Assembly (NCBI GenBank): GCA_937951995.1
Contig: CALGAG010000263.1
Span: 1-27,780, forward strand
Direction: 5' to 3'
From: an uncultured Bacillota bacterium
GTDB taxonomy: Bacteria > Bacillota > Clostridia > Tissierellales > Tissierellaceae
DNA: 27,780 nt
Made by a program: the position numbers and the translations under genes. Position 1 is the stretch's first letter. Each line of letters begins with the position of its first letter. This document shows positions 1 through 7,220 of the stretch, one piece after another. Below the pieces are notes generated by a model. The model made no database searches. It saw only the letters and a program-made list of their open reading frames with translations, and was not told the DNA's origin.

Positions 1-1
1 T

Positions 2-136
2 AGAATTCCACTGCTTGTACCAGGCGAGGAAATCACACAGGAAATCTACGAACATCTTCTCTTCCTAATGGACAACGGTATGGATATCGTTGGTCTAATG
101 GGGTATAATAAGGATTATGTAGTAGTTACTGAATAA
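2..136 (+). CDS. Orn/Lys/Arg decarboxylase-like protein, C-terminal end (partial)
   Basis: Only the last 44 codons are in the window, read in the frame that ends with TAA at 134-136. The peptide carries IPLLVPGEEIT near its start and ends GYNKDYVVVTE. The PLLVPGE stretch matches my memory of the C-terminal domain of fold-I PLP-dependent ornithine/lysine/arginine decarboxylases (SpeA/YaaO type), which commonly sit directly upstream of tmk in Firmicutes. The catalytic part lies outside the window, so the assignment rests on a short motif plus synteny. The tmk start codon follows 13 bases after the stop, which suggests one transcript. Confidence 0.65.
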   Translation, partial: RIPLLVPGEEITQEIYEHLLFLMDNGMDIVGLMGYNKDYVVVTE

Positions 137-149
137 GGAGTTGGTGGAT

Positions 150-785
150 ATGAGGGGCAAGTTTATAGCGCTGGAGGGACCGGACGGGTCGGGAAAGTCA
201 ACCATGATGAACCTGATAGACCAATACCTGGTTGAGCATCAAATTGACCACGTAACAACCCGGGAACCCGGTGGAACAGCAATTGGAGAGAAAATCAGAC
301 ATCTTATAGTAGACAGGGACAATGCAAACATGGGACCTGAAACAGAGGCCCTCTTATTTGCTGCATCCAGAGCCCAGCATGTTCATGAGAAGATACTACC
401 TGCCCTTGACCAGGGAAAAGCCGTGGTTTGTGACAGGTTCCTGCTTTCAAGCCTTGCCTACCAGGGAGTTGGAAGAGGGCTTGGGGTGGACCAGGTCAAG
501 GCCATAAACGATTTTGGTTTAAGGGGGGTATACCCTGATTTGATACTCTTCTTCCACGTTGATCCCGAGGTGACACTTCTGAGGAAGACAAAGGAAGGCG
601 GAGACAGGCTTGAGGCTGAGGGGGGCCTCTTCCACAGGGAGGTCTACGAAGGCTATATGACCCTGTTGGAGAAATATCCCGAGAATATCACCCTAGTGGA
701 TGCCGCCAAGCCCATTGATGAGGTTTACAGGCAGACAATCCAAGCCATAGACAAGCTTTTGAGACCCAAGGAGGAGAAAAGATGA
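150..785 (+). CDS. tmk: Thymidylate kinase
   Basis: Phosphorylates dTMP to dTDP with ATP in the dTTP pathway; cytosolic. The N-terminus holds the P-loop GPDGSGKS at about residues 10-17. This is followed by the DRF-type TMP-binding motif (CDRFLLSSLAYQG, about residues 93-105) and a lid region with RLEAEGGLF. The length of 211 residues is normal for the family. TTG (141) and GTG (144) lie upstream in frame, but AAGGAG at 135-140 leaves nine bases to ATG 150 and almost none to the others, so ATG 150 is chosen. The stop overlaps the next ATG (ATGA), which indicates translational coupling with darA. Confidence 0.96.
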   Translation: MRGKFIALEGPDGSGKSTMMNLIDQYLVEHQIDHVTTREPGGTAIGEKIRHLIVDRDNANMGPETEALLFAASRAQHVHEKILPALDQGKAVVCDRFLLSSLAYQGVGRGLGVDQVKAINDFGLRGVYPDLILFFHVDPEVTLLRKTKEGGDRLEAEGGLFHREVYEGYMTLLEKYPENITLVDAAKPIDEVYRQTIQAIDKLLRPKEEKR

Positions 786-1108
786 AACTGATTGTAGCTA
801 TAGTTCAGGACCAGGATGCACAAAACGTGATAAATGAGCTAACTGAAAAGGAATTCAGGGTTACCAAACTTGCCTCAACCGGTGGATTTCTAAAGGCTGG
901 AAACACAACACTCCTAAGTGGTGTTGAGAATGATCAGGTGGATGAGGTAGTTGAAGTCATTGAAAGAAACTGCAAGACCAGGGAAATCACCACATCACTG
1001 CTGACCGTAACAATGCCAGGGGATACATATATTCCATATCCTCTGGAGGTAAAGGTAGGAGGGGCAACGGTGTTTGTTCTGGATGTGGAGCAGCATATAA
1101 AGATTTAG
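782..1108 (+). CDS. darA: Cyclic-di-AMP receptor DarA (PII-like, DUF970), first copy
   Basis: A small PII-like signalling protein of 108 residues. In Bacillus, Listeria and Staphylococcus this family (DarA/PstA/YaaQ) forms trimers that bind cyclic-di-AMP; the downstream partner is not well defined. The conserved ligand-site stretch TKLASTGGFLKAGNTTLL is present at about residues 28-45. A loop of about 20 residues (TTSLLTVTMPGDTYIPYPLE region) lies before the final beta strand and corresponds to the B-loop of the family. The gene overlaps tmk by four bases and is followed ten bases later by a shorter paralogue. The family call is secure; ligand binding is inferred from the conserved motif. Confidence 0.93.
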   Translation: MKLIVAIVQDQDAQNVINELTEKEFRVTKLASTGGFLKAGNTTLLSGVENDQVDEVVEVIERNCKTREITTSLLTVTMPGDTYIPYPLEVKVGGATVFVLDVEQHIKI

Positions 1109-1118
1109 GAGGTCCCAT

Positions 1119-1400
1119 ATGAAGCTAATTATCGCCATCATTGATGAACAGTACTCAAACAAGGTAGTAAGAAAGCTTATGTCTGAAAAGATAAGAACCA
1201 CAAAACTGGCTTCAACCGGTGGTTTCCTGTCAAAGGGAAACACAACCCTGCTGATTGGTGTGGATGATGACCAGGTGGACAGGATAAGTGAGCTTATAGC
1301 TGGAATCTGCAAGAAGCAGAAGGTTCAGAATGGAGACGAGCAGGTAACAGTGGGAGCCAACCTTTTTGTTGTTCCCATCGACAGCTATCAGAGGGTGTAG
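1119..1400 (+). CDS. DarA-like PII protein, second copy lacking the B-loop
   Basis: A second DUF970 protein of 93 residues, directly downstream of darA. It shares the core TKLASTGGFLSKGNTTLL and the following acidic GVDDDQVD segment. It lacks the roughly 15-20 residue B-loop of the first copy, passing from ICKKQKVQNGDEQVTVG straight into the last strand. AGGAGG at 1107-1112 lies six bases before the ATG. In the Bacillus gene order yaaR occupies this slot, so a tandem duplication has either replaced or displaced it. A change in ligand or trimer partner is possible because the B-loop lines the nucleotide pocket in known structures; this is inference. Confidence 0.9.
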   Translation: MKLIIAIIDEQYSNKVVRKLMSEKIRTTKLASTGGFLSKGNTTLLIGVDDDQVDRISELIAGICKKQKVQNGDEQVTVGANLFVVPIDSYQRV

Positions 1401-1414
1401 TCTGGAGGAGTTCT

Positions 1415-2395
1415 ATGGATTACAAGGATATTGTGGGCCATGAATGGGTGGTCCAAAGTCTTAAGAGAGCGGTTAAAAACAATAATATTAGTCACTTCTA
1501 TCTGTTTGAAGGAGAGGAAGGTCTTGGTAAAAGAACATTAGGGAGGACTTTTGCCAAGACTCTTTTGTGTGGGAACAAGGGAGAGGAGCCTTGCAACACC
1601 TGCAGCTCCTGCATGAAATTTGACCACGGAAACCATCCTGACTACCATGAGATCGAGCCTGAAAAGGGAATCATAAAAAAGGGTCAGGTCGAAGAGATAA
1701 TCAGGGGCATGTCCATGTCCCCATTCCAGGGGGACAGGAAGGTGTTTCTCATGGACCAGGCACACCTTATGAACAAGGAAGCCCAGAATGCAATGCTCAA
1801 GTCCCTTGAGGAGCCACCTGCATACGTACATATGATATTGGTCACATCAAGCCCCAAGAACCTCCTTCCAACCATAATGTCCAGGGGACAGCAGATAAGG
1901 TTTGGCCAGATTCCTGTGAGCCTAGTTGCAGACCATTTGGTCCAAAGGGAAGGTGTGGAAATGAGCCAGGCAAAATTCCTTGCAGACTTTTCCAAGGGGT
2001 CCCTGGGAAGGGCGGTCCAGCTGTCCGATTCTGAAGATTTCTTCCAGCTGAGGGATTGGATTATTGACCTTATTGATTCCTCAATTAAAGGTGAGTCCTG
2101 GAAGATATTTTCAGCTGTTGAAAGGTTCACTGATGAAAAGGACAGGGTCCAGGAGCTTTTGGACATTATGCTCTTCTGGTTCAGGGACCTTATGGTCTAC
2201 AAGTCAACAGGAGACATGGGCCTTGTTATAAACAGCGATAAAGAGTTATTGTTATCAGAACAATCTTTCCTGGATTTCGAGAGAATAAATGGTATAATAA
2301 AGAAGATACAGGATACGTCCGTGAATATACAGCTAAATGTTAATTACCAGCTGTCCATAGAGACGATGTTGTTTAAAATACAGGAGGAGTTTTGA
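1415..2395 (+). CDS. holB: DNA polymerase III delta' subunit
   Basis: Clamp-loader subunit of 326 residues. It shows an AAA+ fold with a P-loop-like GEEGLGKRT (about residues 33-41), a zinc-binding cysteine set (CGNKGEEPCNTCSSC), the SLEEPP motif and the arginine-finger region (SRGQQIRF). It starts with MDYKDIVGHE, typical of HolB/DnaX-like proteins. It acts with DnaX and delta to load the sliding clamp. A ribosome site (GGAGGAG, 1404-1410) precedes ATG 1415. The stop overlaps the ricT start (TGATG). The position between darA and ricT is the usual one in Firmicutes. The closest alternative, DnaX, is excluded by length and synteny. Confidence 0.95.
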   Translation: MDYKDIVGHEWVVQSLKRAVKNNNISHFYLFEGEEGLGKRTLGRTFAKTLLCGNKGEEPCNTCSSCMKFDHGNHPDYHEIEPEKGIIKKGQVEEIIRGMSMSPFQGDRKVFLMDQAHLMNKEAQNAMLKSLEEPPAYVHMILVTSSPKNLLPTIMSRGQQIRFGQIPVSLVADHLVQREGVEMSQAKFLADFSKGSLGRAVQLSDSEDFFQLRDWIIDLIDSSIKGESWKIFSAVERFTDEKDRVQELLDIMLFWFRDLMVYKSTGDMGLVINSDKELLLSEQSFLDFERINGIIKKIQDTSVNIQLNVNYQLSIETMLFKIQEEF

Positions 2396-3285
2396 TGATA
2401 AAAGTAGTAGGAGTGAGATTTAAGAAAGCCGGGAAGATTTATTATTTCGATCCCGATAAGATAGAGGTTCAGAACAATGATTTTGTAATCGTTGAGACTG
2501 CAAGGGGAGTTGAGTTTGGCCATGTGGTTGTTGGACCCAAGGAGGTCACTGAGGAGGAAATAGTGACACCCCTTAAGAAGGTACTTAGAATTGCCCTTGA
2601 TGAGGACTTTGACACCCACAGGGAAAACAAGAAGAAGGCCAAGGAAGCCCTTGAAATATGCGAAAAGAAGGTTGCCGACCACAATCTGGACATGAAGCTA
2701 GTGGATGTGGAGTATACCTTTGACAACAACAAGGTGATTTTCTACTTTACAGCCGATGGAAGGGTAGACTTCAGGGACCTGGTGAAGGACCTGGCGTCAA
2801 TATTCAGAACCAGGATAGAGCTTAGGCAGATCGGAGTAAGGGACGAAGCAAAGATGATCGGTGGAGTGGGACCCTGCGGACAGGTAACCTGCTGTACAAG
2901 ATTCCTGGGTGAATTTGCCCCTGTATCAATCAAGATGGCAAAGGAACAAAGCCTGTCCTTGAACCCAACCAAGATATCCGGTCTTTGCGGAAGGCTCATG
3001 TGCTGCCTCAAGTACGAGCAGGACACCTATGAGGAACTTCTTGAAAAGATGCCGAATGTTGGGGACATAGTCACAACACCCCAGGGAAGGGGAATCATTG
3101 TGGACACCTACACCCTCCTTGAAAGGGTTAAGGCAAAGGTTAAGCTACAGGATGGAACAGAGGATATCCTGCAGTTCCAGGTTGATGAAATTCAAAGAAC
3201 CGGCAAATATGATTCCAGCTACCAGAGATACCACAACAACAATAGAAATTCCAAGGACGAGGATGTAAGAGGCCTGGAGGATTAG
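2395..3285 (+). CDS. ricT: RicT/YaaT PSP1-domain protein, RNase Y regulator
   Basis: A 296-residue PSP1 C-terminal-domain protein. In Bacillus, RicT (YaaT) forms the Fe-S-containing RicA-RicF-RicT complex that directs RNase Y maturation of operon transcripts and affects sporulation and competence. The cysteine cluster is present: GPCGQVTCCTRF and SGLCGRLMCCLKYE, around residues 161-212. ATG 2395 is preferred over TTG 2392 because AGGAGG (2382-2387) lies seven bases upstream of it. The last roughly 25 residues (Asn/Arg-rich, then acidic) look unstructured. The yabA gene, which follows in Bacillus, is absent here. Confidence 0.93.
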   Translation: MIKVVGVRFKKAGKIYYFDPDKIEVQNNDFVIVETARGVEFGHVVVGPKEVTEEEIVTPLKKVLRIALDEDFDTHRENKKKAKEALEICEKKVADHNLDMKLVDVEYTFDNNKVIFYFTADGRVDFRDLVKDLASIFRTRIELRQIGVRDEAKMIGGVGPCGQVTCCTRFLGEFAPVSIKMAKEQSLSLNPTKISGLCGRLMCCLKYEQDTYEELLEKMPNVGDIVTTPQGRGIIVDTYTLLERVKAKVKLQDGTEDILQFQVDEIQRTGKYDSSYQRYHNNNRNSKDEDVRGLED

Positions 3286-3335
3286 CAAGTTTTTAATATA
3301 TTTTGATGTTACATCTTTTAAAAGCTAGTTATTTC

Positions 3336-3344
3336 TGTTAAAAT
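3336..3344 (+). promoter_or_regulatory. Extended -10 promoter candidate for ferredoxin
   Basis: TG-T-TAAAAT reads as an extended -10 element 38 bases before the ferredoxin ATG. No good -35 hexamer lies 17 bases upstream, which is tolerated with extended -10 sites. No hairpin terminator was seen after ricT, so read-through is also possible. Confidence 0.4.
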
Positions 3345-3381
3345 ATAACCAAGCAATTTCATTTTACAGGAGGTGAAAAGA

Positions 3382-3549
3382 ATGGCTTATATAATTAATG
3401 ATGATTGTATCGCATGTGGAGCATGTGAACCAGAATGCCCAACAGAAGCAATATCTCCTGGCGATATCTATGTTATCGACGCAGATAAATGCATTGACTG
3501 TGGCGCTTGTGCTGCTGTATGTCCAGTAGACGCACCAAAGCCAGAGTAG
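3382..3549 (+). CDS. Clostridial-type 2[4Fe-4S] ferredoxin
   Basis: A 55-residue electron carrier. It has two cluster motifs of the form C-x2-C-x2-C-x3-C-P: CIACGACEPECP (residues 9-20) and CIDCGACAAVCP (residues 37-48). It is a low-potential ferredoxin that donates electrons in anaerobic metabolism; the specific partner cannot be read from the sequence. AGGAGGTGA at 3368-3376 lies just ahead of ATG 3382. It is monocistronic, with its own terminator just downstream. The Cys spacing and the internal two-fold repeat make the family call secure. Confidence 0.95.
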   Translation: MAYIINDDCIACGACEPECPTEAISPGDIYVIDADKCIDCGACAAVCPVDAPKPE

Positions 3550-3565
3550 TACTTAGAATCCTAAG

Positions 3566-3589
3566 AAGACCCGTATATGGGTCTTTTTT
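3566..3589 (+). terminator. Rho-independent terminator after ferredoxin
   Basis: AAGACCC (3566-3572), loop GTATAT, GGGTCTT (3579-3585), followed by a run of T. It is a perfect 7-bp stem starting 17 bases after the ferredoxin stop. Confidence 0.85.
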
Positions 3590-3695
3590 AGTACAGATAT
3601 AGAAAAGACAATTCACAATTCTCAATTCACATTTCACAATTGAAAAGAAGTTTTCATCCCTAACGAAGCGGGGGGGCTGGGTTTTAGTTAATAAG

Positions 3696-3851
3696 TAATA
3701 TCTAAGAGTTAAGAGTTAAAGACAAAGAACAGTGAACAAAGAACAGTGAACAGTGAACAGTGAACAATGAGCAAATCTAAGAATTAAGATCTAAGAGTTA
3801 AGAGCTTGAAAACCACAATCATTGTCACTCTGAACGAAGTGAAGAGTCTTA
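3696..3851 (+). repeat. Direct repeat, copy 1 (81 bp perfect core)
   Basis: This copy matches 3946-4094. From 3771 to 3851 the 81 bases are identical to 4014-4094. The 5' part differs only in the number of AGTGAACA-type units and a few substitutions. This is consistent with recent duplication or conversion of about 150 bp. Confidence 0.9.
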
Positions 3852-3945
3852 ATGCTTTGAACTATAGACAAAGAAAGATCCTTCGCTGCACTCAGGATGA
3901 CAAAATGTCATGTCGAGCGTAGTCGAGACATCTCGGGTATTTAGT

Positions 3946-4094
3946 TAATATCTAAGAGGTAAGAGTTAAAGACAGTGAACAAAGAACAGTGAACAATGAA
4001 CAGTGAACAATAAGCAAATCTAAGAATTAAGATCTAAGAGTTAAGAGCTTGAAAACCACAATCATTGTCACTCTGAACGAAGTGAAGAGTCTTA
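3946..4094 (+). repeat. Direct repeat, copy 2
   Basis: Second copy of the repeat at 3696-3851, with fewer AGTGAACA-type units and an identical 81-base 3' part (4014-4094). After 4094 the two copies diverge completely. This copy runs into the sequence that recurs inverted at 7221-7266. Confidence 0.9.
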
Positions 4095-4129
4095 TGACCC
4101 TGGCTGGCATCCCAAGAAATTGTGCATTG
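4084..4129 (+). repeat. Inverted repeat, left copy (46 bp perfect)
   Basis: These 46 bases are the exact reverse complement of 7221-7266. A weaker match continues on the left side for about 20 more bases (toward 4065 and 7285). The core contains CCTGGCTGGCATCCCAAG. The two copies enclose the yabB-type gene, rsmI, abrB and nurA. Confidence 0.92.
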
Positions 4130-4168
4130 TGCATTGTGAAATGAGAATTGACCGAAGAGAGGTTTAAA

Positions 4169-4885
4169 ATGAGACGAATAGACCTGGTTCCAGGAACTGA
4201 ATACAAGATAATACAGGACAAGGACCTTTTTTCCTACGGAATCGATGCCATACTCCTCTCCCACTTTTGCAAGGCAAAGGGGGTTGTTGTGGACCTGGGG
4301 ACGGGAACGGGGATCATACCCTTGAGGATAGCTGACAAGCAAGGAGTATCCCTTGTGTATGGGGTTGAAATCCAGGAGGAAGTGGCTGAAATGGCCCAGG
4401 AAACTGTAAAGTTGAACTCACTTCAGGACAGGATAAAGATACTCCATTCAGACCTAAAGGACCTGCCGGAAACACTTGGCAAGGCAAGTGTGGATACAGT
4501 CATAACCAATCCACCATATATGAAGCCCGGCGGAGCCATTGTCAACAGGGAGGACAACTTTGCCATCTCAAGGCATGAAATAGCCGCCACCCTGGAAGAC
4601 ATCGCAGCTGTAGGCCAATACATATTAAAACCCCTGGGTAAGCTTTACATGGTACACCGTCCCAACAGACTGGTGGATGTGCTTTGTACCTTAAGAAGGC
4701 ACGGCCTGGAGCCAAAATACATGCAATGGGTCCACCCCAAGCCTGGCAAACAGCCAAACCTATTTATGGTTGAGGCTGTAAAGGGTGGAAAGAGTGATTT
4801 TAAGTACAGGGACCCAATTGTTGTTTACGATGAAAATGGCAAGTACAACGAAGAGATTTATGAAATCTACGGAATGAGCAGGTGA
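4169..4885 (+). CDS. yabB: tRNA1(Val) (adenine37-N6)-methyltransferase family protein
   Basis: A SAM-dependent methyltransferase of 238 residues in the TrmN6/YabB family, which methylates A37 of a tRNA anticodon loop. Motif I is DLGTGTGIIPLR (about residues 43-54) and the catalytic N6-adenine motif is NPPYMKPG (about residues 112-119). The family N-terminus with the YGIDAILL box is present. ATG 4169 follows GAGAGG (4157-4162) by six bases; an in-frame TTG at 4148 has no good site and lies in repeat-derived sequence. The gene starts directly at the edge of the repeat field, so its promoter probably lies inside the repeats. It is followed closely by rsmI, as in Bacillus, but without yazA between them. 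Confidence 0.88.
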   Translation: MRRIDLVPGTEYKIIQDKDLFSYGIDAILLSHFCKAKGVVVDLGTGTGIIPLRIADKQGVSLVYGVEIQEEVAEMAQETVKLNSLQDRIKILHSDLKDLPETLGKASVDTVITNPPYMKPGGAIVNREDNFAISRHEIAATLEDIAAVGQYILKPLGKLYMVHRPNRLVDVLCTLRRHGLEPKYMQWVHPKPGKQPNLFMVEAVKGGKSDFKYRDPIVVYDENGKYNEEIYEIYGMSR

Positions 4886-4889
4886 GAGA

Positions 4890-5714
4890 ATGGAAGCAGG
4901 AACACTGTATATTTGTCCAACACCAATAGGAAACCTTGATGACATTACCCTTAGGGTACTGAAAATACTTAAGGAGGTGGACCTGATTGCTGCGGAGGAT
5001 ACCAGACATACCCTCAGGCTCCTCAACCACTTCCAGATCAAAAAGCCCATGACCAGCTACCATGAGCACAACATCAGGGAAAAGGGACCCCATCTGGTAC
5101 AAGAGCTTCAGGAGGGAAGGACAATAGCCCTTGTATCCGATGCGGGAATGCCCGGAATATCAGATCCTGGACAGGACCTAATAAGGCTGGCAATAGAAGA
5201 GGGAATAGAGGTTGTGGGACTTCCAGGGCCATCGGCAGCACTTCTGGCACTTGTGATCTCCGGGCTTCCAACGGAAAAATTCGCCTTTGAAGGTTTTCTC
5301 CCTTCAAGGAGTACAGATAGGAAAAAAGCCCTTGAGAGCATAAGGGATGAAAGGAGAACCTTGATTTTTTATGAAAGTCCCCACAGGATTGCAGGCAGCC
5401 TCCAGGATATGGTGGCTGTTCTTGGAGACAGACAGGCATCCCTTTCCAGGGAGTTGACCAAGCATTACGAGGAGACAATCAGAGGTGGATTGGAAGAGAT
5501 CCTCTCTGTTGCAAATGAAAGAACCCTTAAGGGGGAGATGGTCCTTGTTGTAAGGGGTGCTGAAGTGGTCGAAGCTGAAGAGGTGGATATAAAGGAGGAG
5601 CTTAGGAGGCTTCTTGAGGGTGGAATGACCAAGAAGGAAGCCGTCAAGGAACTTGTTCGTGTCCATGGACTACCTAGAAACCAGGTTTACCAGGAAAGTC
5701 TGGACCTGGATTAG
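4890..5714 (+). CDS. rsmI: 16S rRNA (cytidine1402-2'-O)-methyltransferase
   Basis: A 274-residue tetrapyrrole-methylase-fold enzyme that 2'-O-methylates C1402 in the decoding site of 16S rRNA. The N-terminus GTLYICPTPIGNLDDITLR and the following AAEDTRHT and SDAGMPGISDPG motifs are diagnostic, with the SAM-site GLPGPSAAL at about residue 110. The small C-terminal helical domain is present (GGMTKKEAVKELVRVHGL). ATG 4890 lies four bases after the upstream stop, with a weak GGTGAG site overlapping that stop, which suggests coupling with the preceding gene. Confidence 0.95.
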   Translation: MEAGTLYICPTPIGNLDDITLRVLKILKEVDLIAAEDTRHTLRLLNHFQIKKPMTSYHEHNIREKGPHLVQELQEGRTIALVSDAGMPGISDPGQDLIRLAIEEGIEVVGLPGPSAALLALVISGLPTEKFAFEGFLPSRSTDRKKALESIRDERRTLIFYESPHRIAGSLQDMVAVLGDRQASLSRELTKHYEETIRGGLEEILSVANERTLKGEMVLVVRGAEVVEAEEVDIKEELRRLLEGGMTKKEAVKELVRVHGLPRNQVYQESLDLD

Positions 5715-5780
5715 GGCATAAAAGGGCATAAAAAAAGCATCCGAAATGCATAGAGGTAGCTTTTTATGATACTCATGTAC

Positions 5781-5814
5781 GGAAATTTCAGTATAAGAAG
5801 TAGTAGAAATTTCC
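5781..5814. repeat. Inverted repeat GGAAATTTC / GAAATTTCC
   Basis: Perfect 9-bp arms at 5781-5789 and 5806-5814 with a 16-base spacer, flanked by TAC and GTA. It lies between rsmI and the abrB terminator. There is no T run next to it, so it is not an obvious terminator. Confidence 0.6.
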
Positions 5815-5822
5815 TATTCGTA

Positions 5823-5858
5823 ATAAAAAAACACTCGGAAGGGTCCGAATGCTTTTTT
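5823..5858. terminator. Bidirectional terminator between rsmI and abrB
   Basis: An 11-bp stem (with two G-T pairs on the minus-strand RNA) carries ACTCGGA on one arm and TCCGAAT on the other, with A runs on the left and T runs on the right. Both strands therefore give a hairpin followed by U. It starts nine bases beyond the abrB stop and serves the convergent rsmI and abrB transcripts. Confidence 0.85.
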
Positions 5859-5866
5859 ATGTGGTC

Positions 5867-6109
5867 CTATTTTGCCGAAAGCTCCTCTAGGCAGCCCTGG
5901 CAGATATTCTTGCCTTTGAAATCCTCCACACCTTTGGATTCGCCACAAAAGATACATGATGGGGAAAACTTCTTAAGGATAACCTTGTCCTCATCTACGA
6001 ATATCTCCAGTGGGTCTTTAACCTGGATGTCTAGATTTCTTCTGAGCTCTATAGGTATCACTACTCTACCTAGCTCATCCACTTTACGAACGATTCCAGT
6101 GGATTTCAT
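5867..6109 (-). CDS. abrB: AbrB/SpoVT-family transition-state regulator with C-terminal zinc tail
   Basis: An 80-residue DNA-binding protein. The N-terminal swapped-hairpin domain reads MKSTGIVRKVDELGRVVIP at residues 1-19, typical of AbrB. After residue 50 comes a short putative zinc ribbon, CIFC with a second pair CQGC about 14 residues later, a tail common in clostridial AbrB proteins and absent from Bacillus AbrB. The ribosome site GGGAGGTGG lies four bases before the ATG. Its place between rsmI and the metG region matches Bacillus synteny. It probably represses transition-phase genes by binding AT-rich DNA; specific targets are unknown. Confidence 0.92.
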   Translation of the reverse strand: MKSTGIVRKVDELGRVVIPIELRRNLDIQVKDPLEIFVDEDKVILKKFSPSCIFCGESKGVEDFKGKNICQGCLEELSAK

Positions 6110-6126
6110 CTAACCACCTCCCAATT

Positions 6127-6144
6127 AGGTTAACATAATAACCT
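6127..6144. promoter_or_regulatory. Dyad AGGTTA-N6-TAACCT, putative abrB operator
   Basis: A perfect 6+6 inverted repeat just downstream of the abrB -10 element, covering the expected transcription start and leader. The position suits autorepression or another repressor. AbrB is known to repress itself in Bacillus; whether this dyad is its site is inference. Confidence 0.45.
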
Positions 6145-6151
6145 AACCAAA

Positions 6152-6180
6152 ATATTACCATACTTTCCATAAAAAGTCAA
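6152..6180 (-). promoter_or_regulatory. Sigma-A promoter of abrB
   Basis: On the minus strand TTGACT (6175-6180), a 17-base spacer, then TAATAT (6152-6157). The spacing is ideal and the site lies about 40 bases ahead of the abrB ATG. Confidence 0.8.
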
Positions 6181-6219
6181 TAACTTTCAAGTGGCATTAC
6201 AATGAAGTGAGGGAAAATA

Positions 6220-7194
6220 ATGTATCCATTAAACGGTGAACTTAAAACAAAACTCCAGACCATCAATACAGCCATCCAGGAAAAGTATGGTTTGATCCTG
6301 GATGGGGACAAGAATAGGCTTAAAGACTTCATTGGAAATGAAATAGGCCTTGTTAAAAAGATTGAACCCCTGACACCACAGGAGCTTGCAGACCTTGAGG
6401 AAAGGGGAGGGATATGTGGGGTTGACGGATCCAGCAATCGGGCAGGAGGAAACTTTCCACACTTTATAGAGGTTTATCAGGCCCTTGCCTTGACCACCAT
6501 AAAGAGGGAGGACCCCCTTTACCTGGCGGAAATATTCACTCCCATCATCACAGATGAAGAAGACCAGGAGGGTGAAGAGAGGGAGGAGCAGAAAAACCAG
6601 AAGCTTGCGGGCCTTGAGGTTCAGGCTGCCATAAGGTCCATTCAGGTCCACAAACCCTACGCCATTCTCATGGACGGTGGACTGATAAGGTACAACATCT
6701 ACGCAGGGGATGTGTGGGAGGACCTGGTCCGCTTGTGTGAGGAAACAGGAACCATACTTGTGGGTGTGATCAAGGACATCAAGACAAGGGTTATTGGAGA
6801 CCGGCTGAAAAAGGCCTACCCGGACCTTAAGGGAAACCTCTATGACAGGGAGCTTCTCTTTGGTCTTCTGGACTACAAAGACCTGCTTCTGATAGATGAG
6901 TCTGTAAGCAAGAAGGAGCCCATGGGCTACAGTTCCGCATTTCTCAGGAGCTCACTTTCACCCATGGCTATCGGGTTGGATATAATTGAGAGTCAGAGGG
7001 AACACCTGACCCAGATGGCCAGACTCGTACTCTCCCTTACACCGCAGAACAGTCGTGGAGTCCCCCTATGGATAGACATCGTAGACAGGGAGGTCAAGAT
7101 TTCCGACCAGATGATGAAGGGGATGCTTGAGAGGTATCTTGACCGGGGAGTATATGAGAGGTTTTTTGTGTCGGAGAGGGATAAGAGAAATTGA
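6220..7194 (+). CDS. nurA: NurA-domain nuclease
   Basis: A 324-residue NurA-family protein, an RNase-H-like 5'-3' DNA nuclease that in archaea works with the HerA translocase and Mre11-Rad50 in DNA-end resection. The acidic residues expected for metal binding are visible: VDGSS (Asp69), ILMDGG (Asp152) and PLWIDI (Asp286). A highly acidic, Glu/Gln-rich insert lies at about residues 108-126. ATG 6220 follows GTGAGGG (6207-6213). The nearest gene downstream on the same strand encodes a HerA ATPase, separated by about 370 bases of repeats. The NurA call rests on these motifs and the HerA neighbour. It could act in break repair or in a defence role. Confidence 0.83.
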   Translation: MYPLNGELKTKLQTINTAIQEKYGLILDGDKNRLKDFIGNEIGLVKKIEPLTPQELADLEERGGICGVDGSSNRAGGNFPHFIEVYQALALTTIKREDPLYLAEIFTPIITDEEDQEGEEREEQKNQKLAGLEVQAAIRSIQVHKPYAILMDGGLIRYNIYAGDVWEDLVRLCEETGTILVGVIKDIKTRVIGDRLKKAYPDLKGNLYDRELLFGLLDYKDLLLIDESVSKKEPMGYSSAFLRSSLSPMAIGLDIIESQREHLTQMARLVLSLTPQNSRGVPLWIDIVDREVKISDQMMKGMLERYLDRGVYERFFVSERDKRN

Positions 7195-7220
7195 GAAGAC
7201 AATTCTCAATTCTCAATTCA

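Larger units (their letters stand above)
3590..4168. repeat. Repeat-rich gene-free intergenic region
   Basis: No credible coding sequence lies here. The stretch is made of degenerate short repeats. One set is the AATTCACAATT type (3609-3643). Another is runs of the AGTGAACA type (3721-3768 and 3971-4010). A third is CTAAGAGTTAAGA-type units. A fourth is TCACTCTGAACGAAGTGAAGAGTCT-type units at 3825-3850 and 4068-4093. A C/G-rich AACGAAGCGGGGGGG segment lies at 3662-3676. Such noncoding repeat fields occur in many Clostridia, and their origin is unknown. One edge also matches sequence upstream of herA in the opposite orientation. Confidence 0.8.

Noticed and set aside
141..149. TTG or GTG upstream start for tmk
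   Set aside because: AAGGAG would touch or nearly touch these codons; spacing is right only for ATG 150.
3700..4130. CRISPR-like array
   Set aside because: The repeats are degenerate, irregularly spaced and partly tandem, with no unique spacers of constant length and no cas genes.
4027..4342. Minus-strand open frames over the repeat field and the start of the yabB-type gene
   Set aside because: They consist of repeat-derived sequence or shadow the real gene and have no ribosome site.
5731..5767. Second rsmI terminator (GCATCCGAAATGC with flanking A and T runs)
   Set aside because: The stem is interrupted by ATAGAGGTA before GCTTTTT and pairs poorly; the hairpin at 5823-5858 is clearly better.
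5766..6113. 115-codon plus-strand open frame antisense to abrB
   Set aside because: It is the mirror of the clearly conserved AbrB frame and runs through the terminator hairpin.
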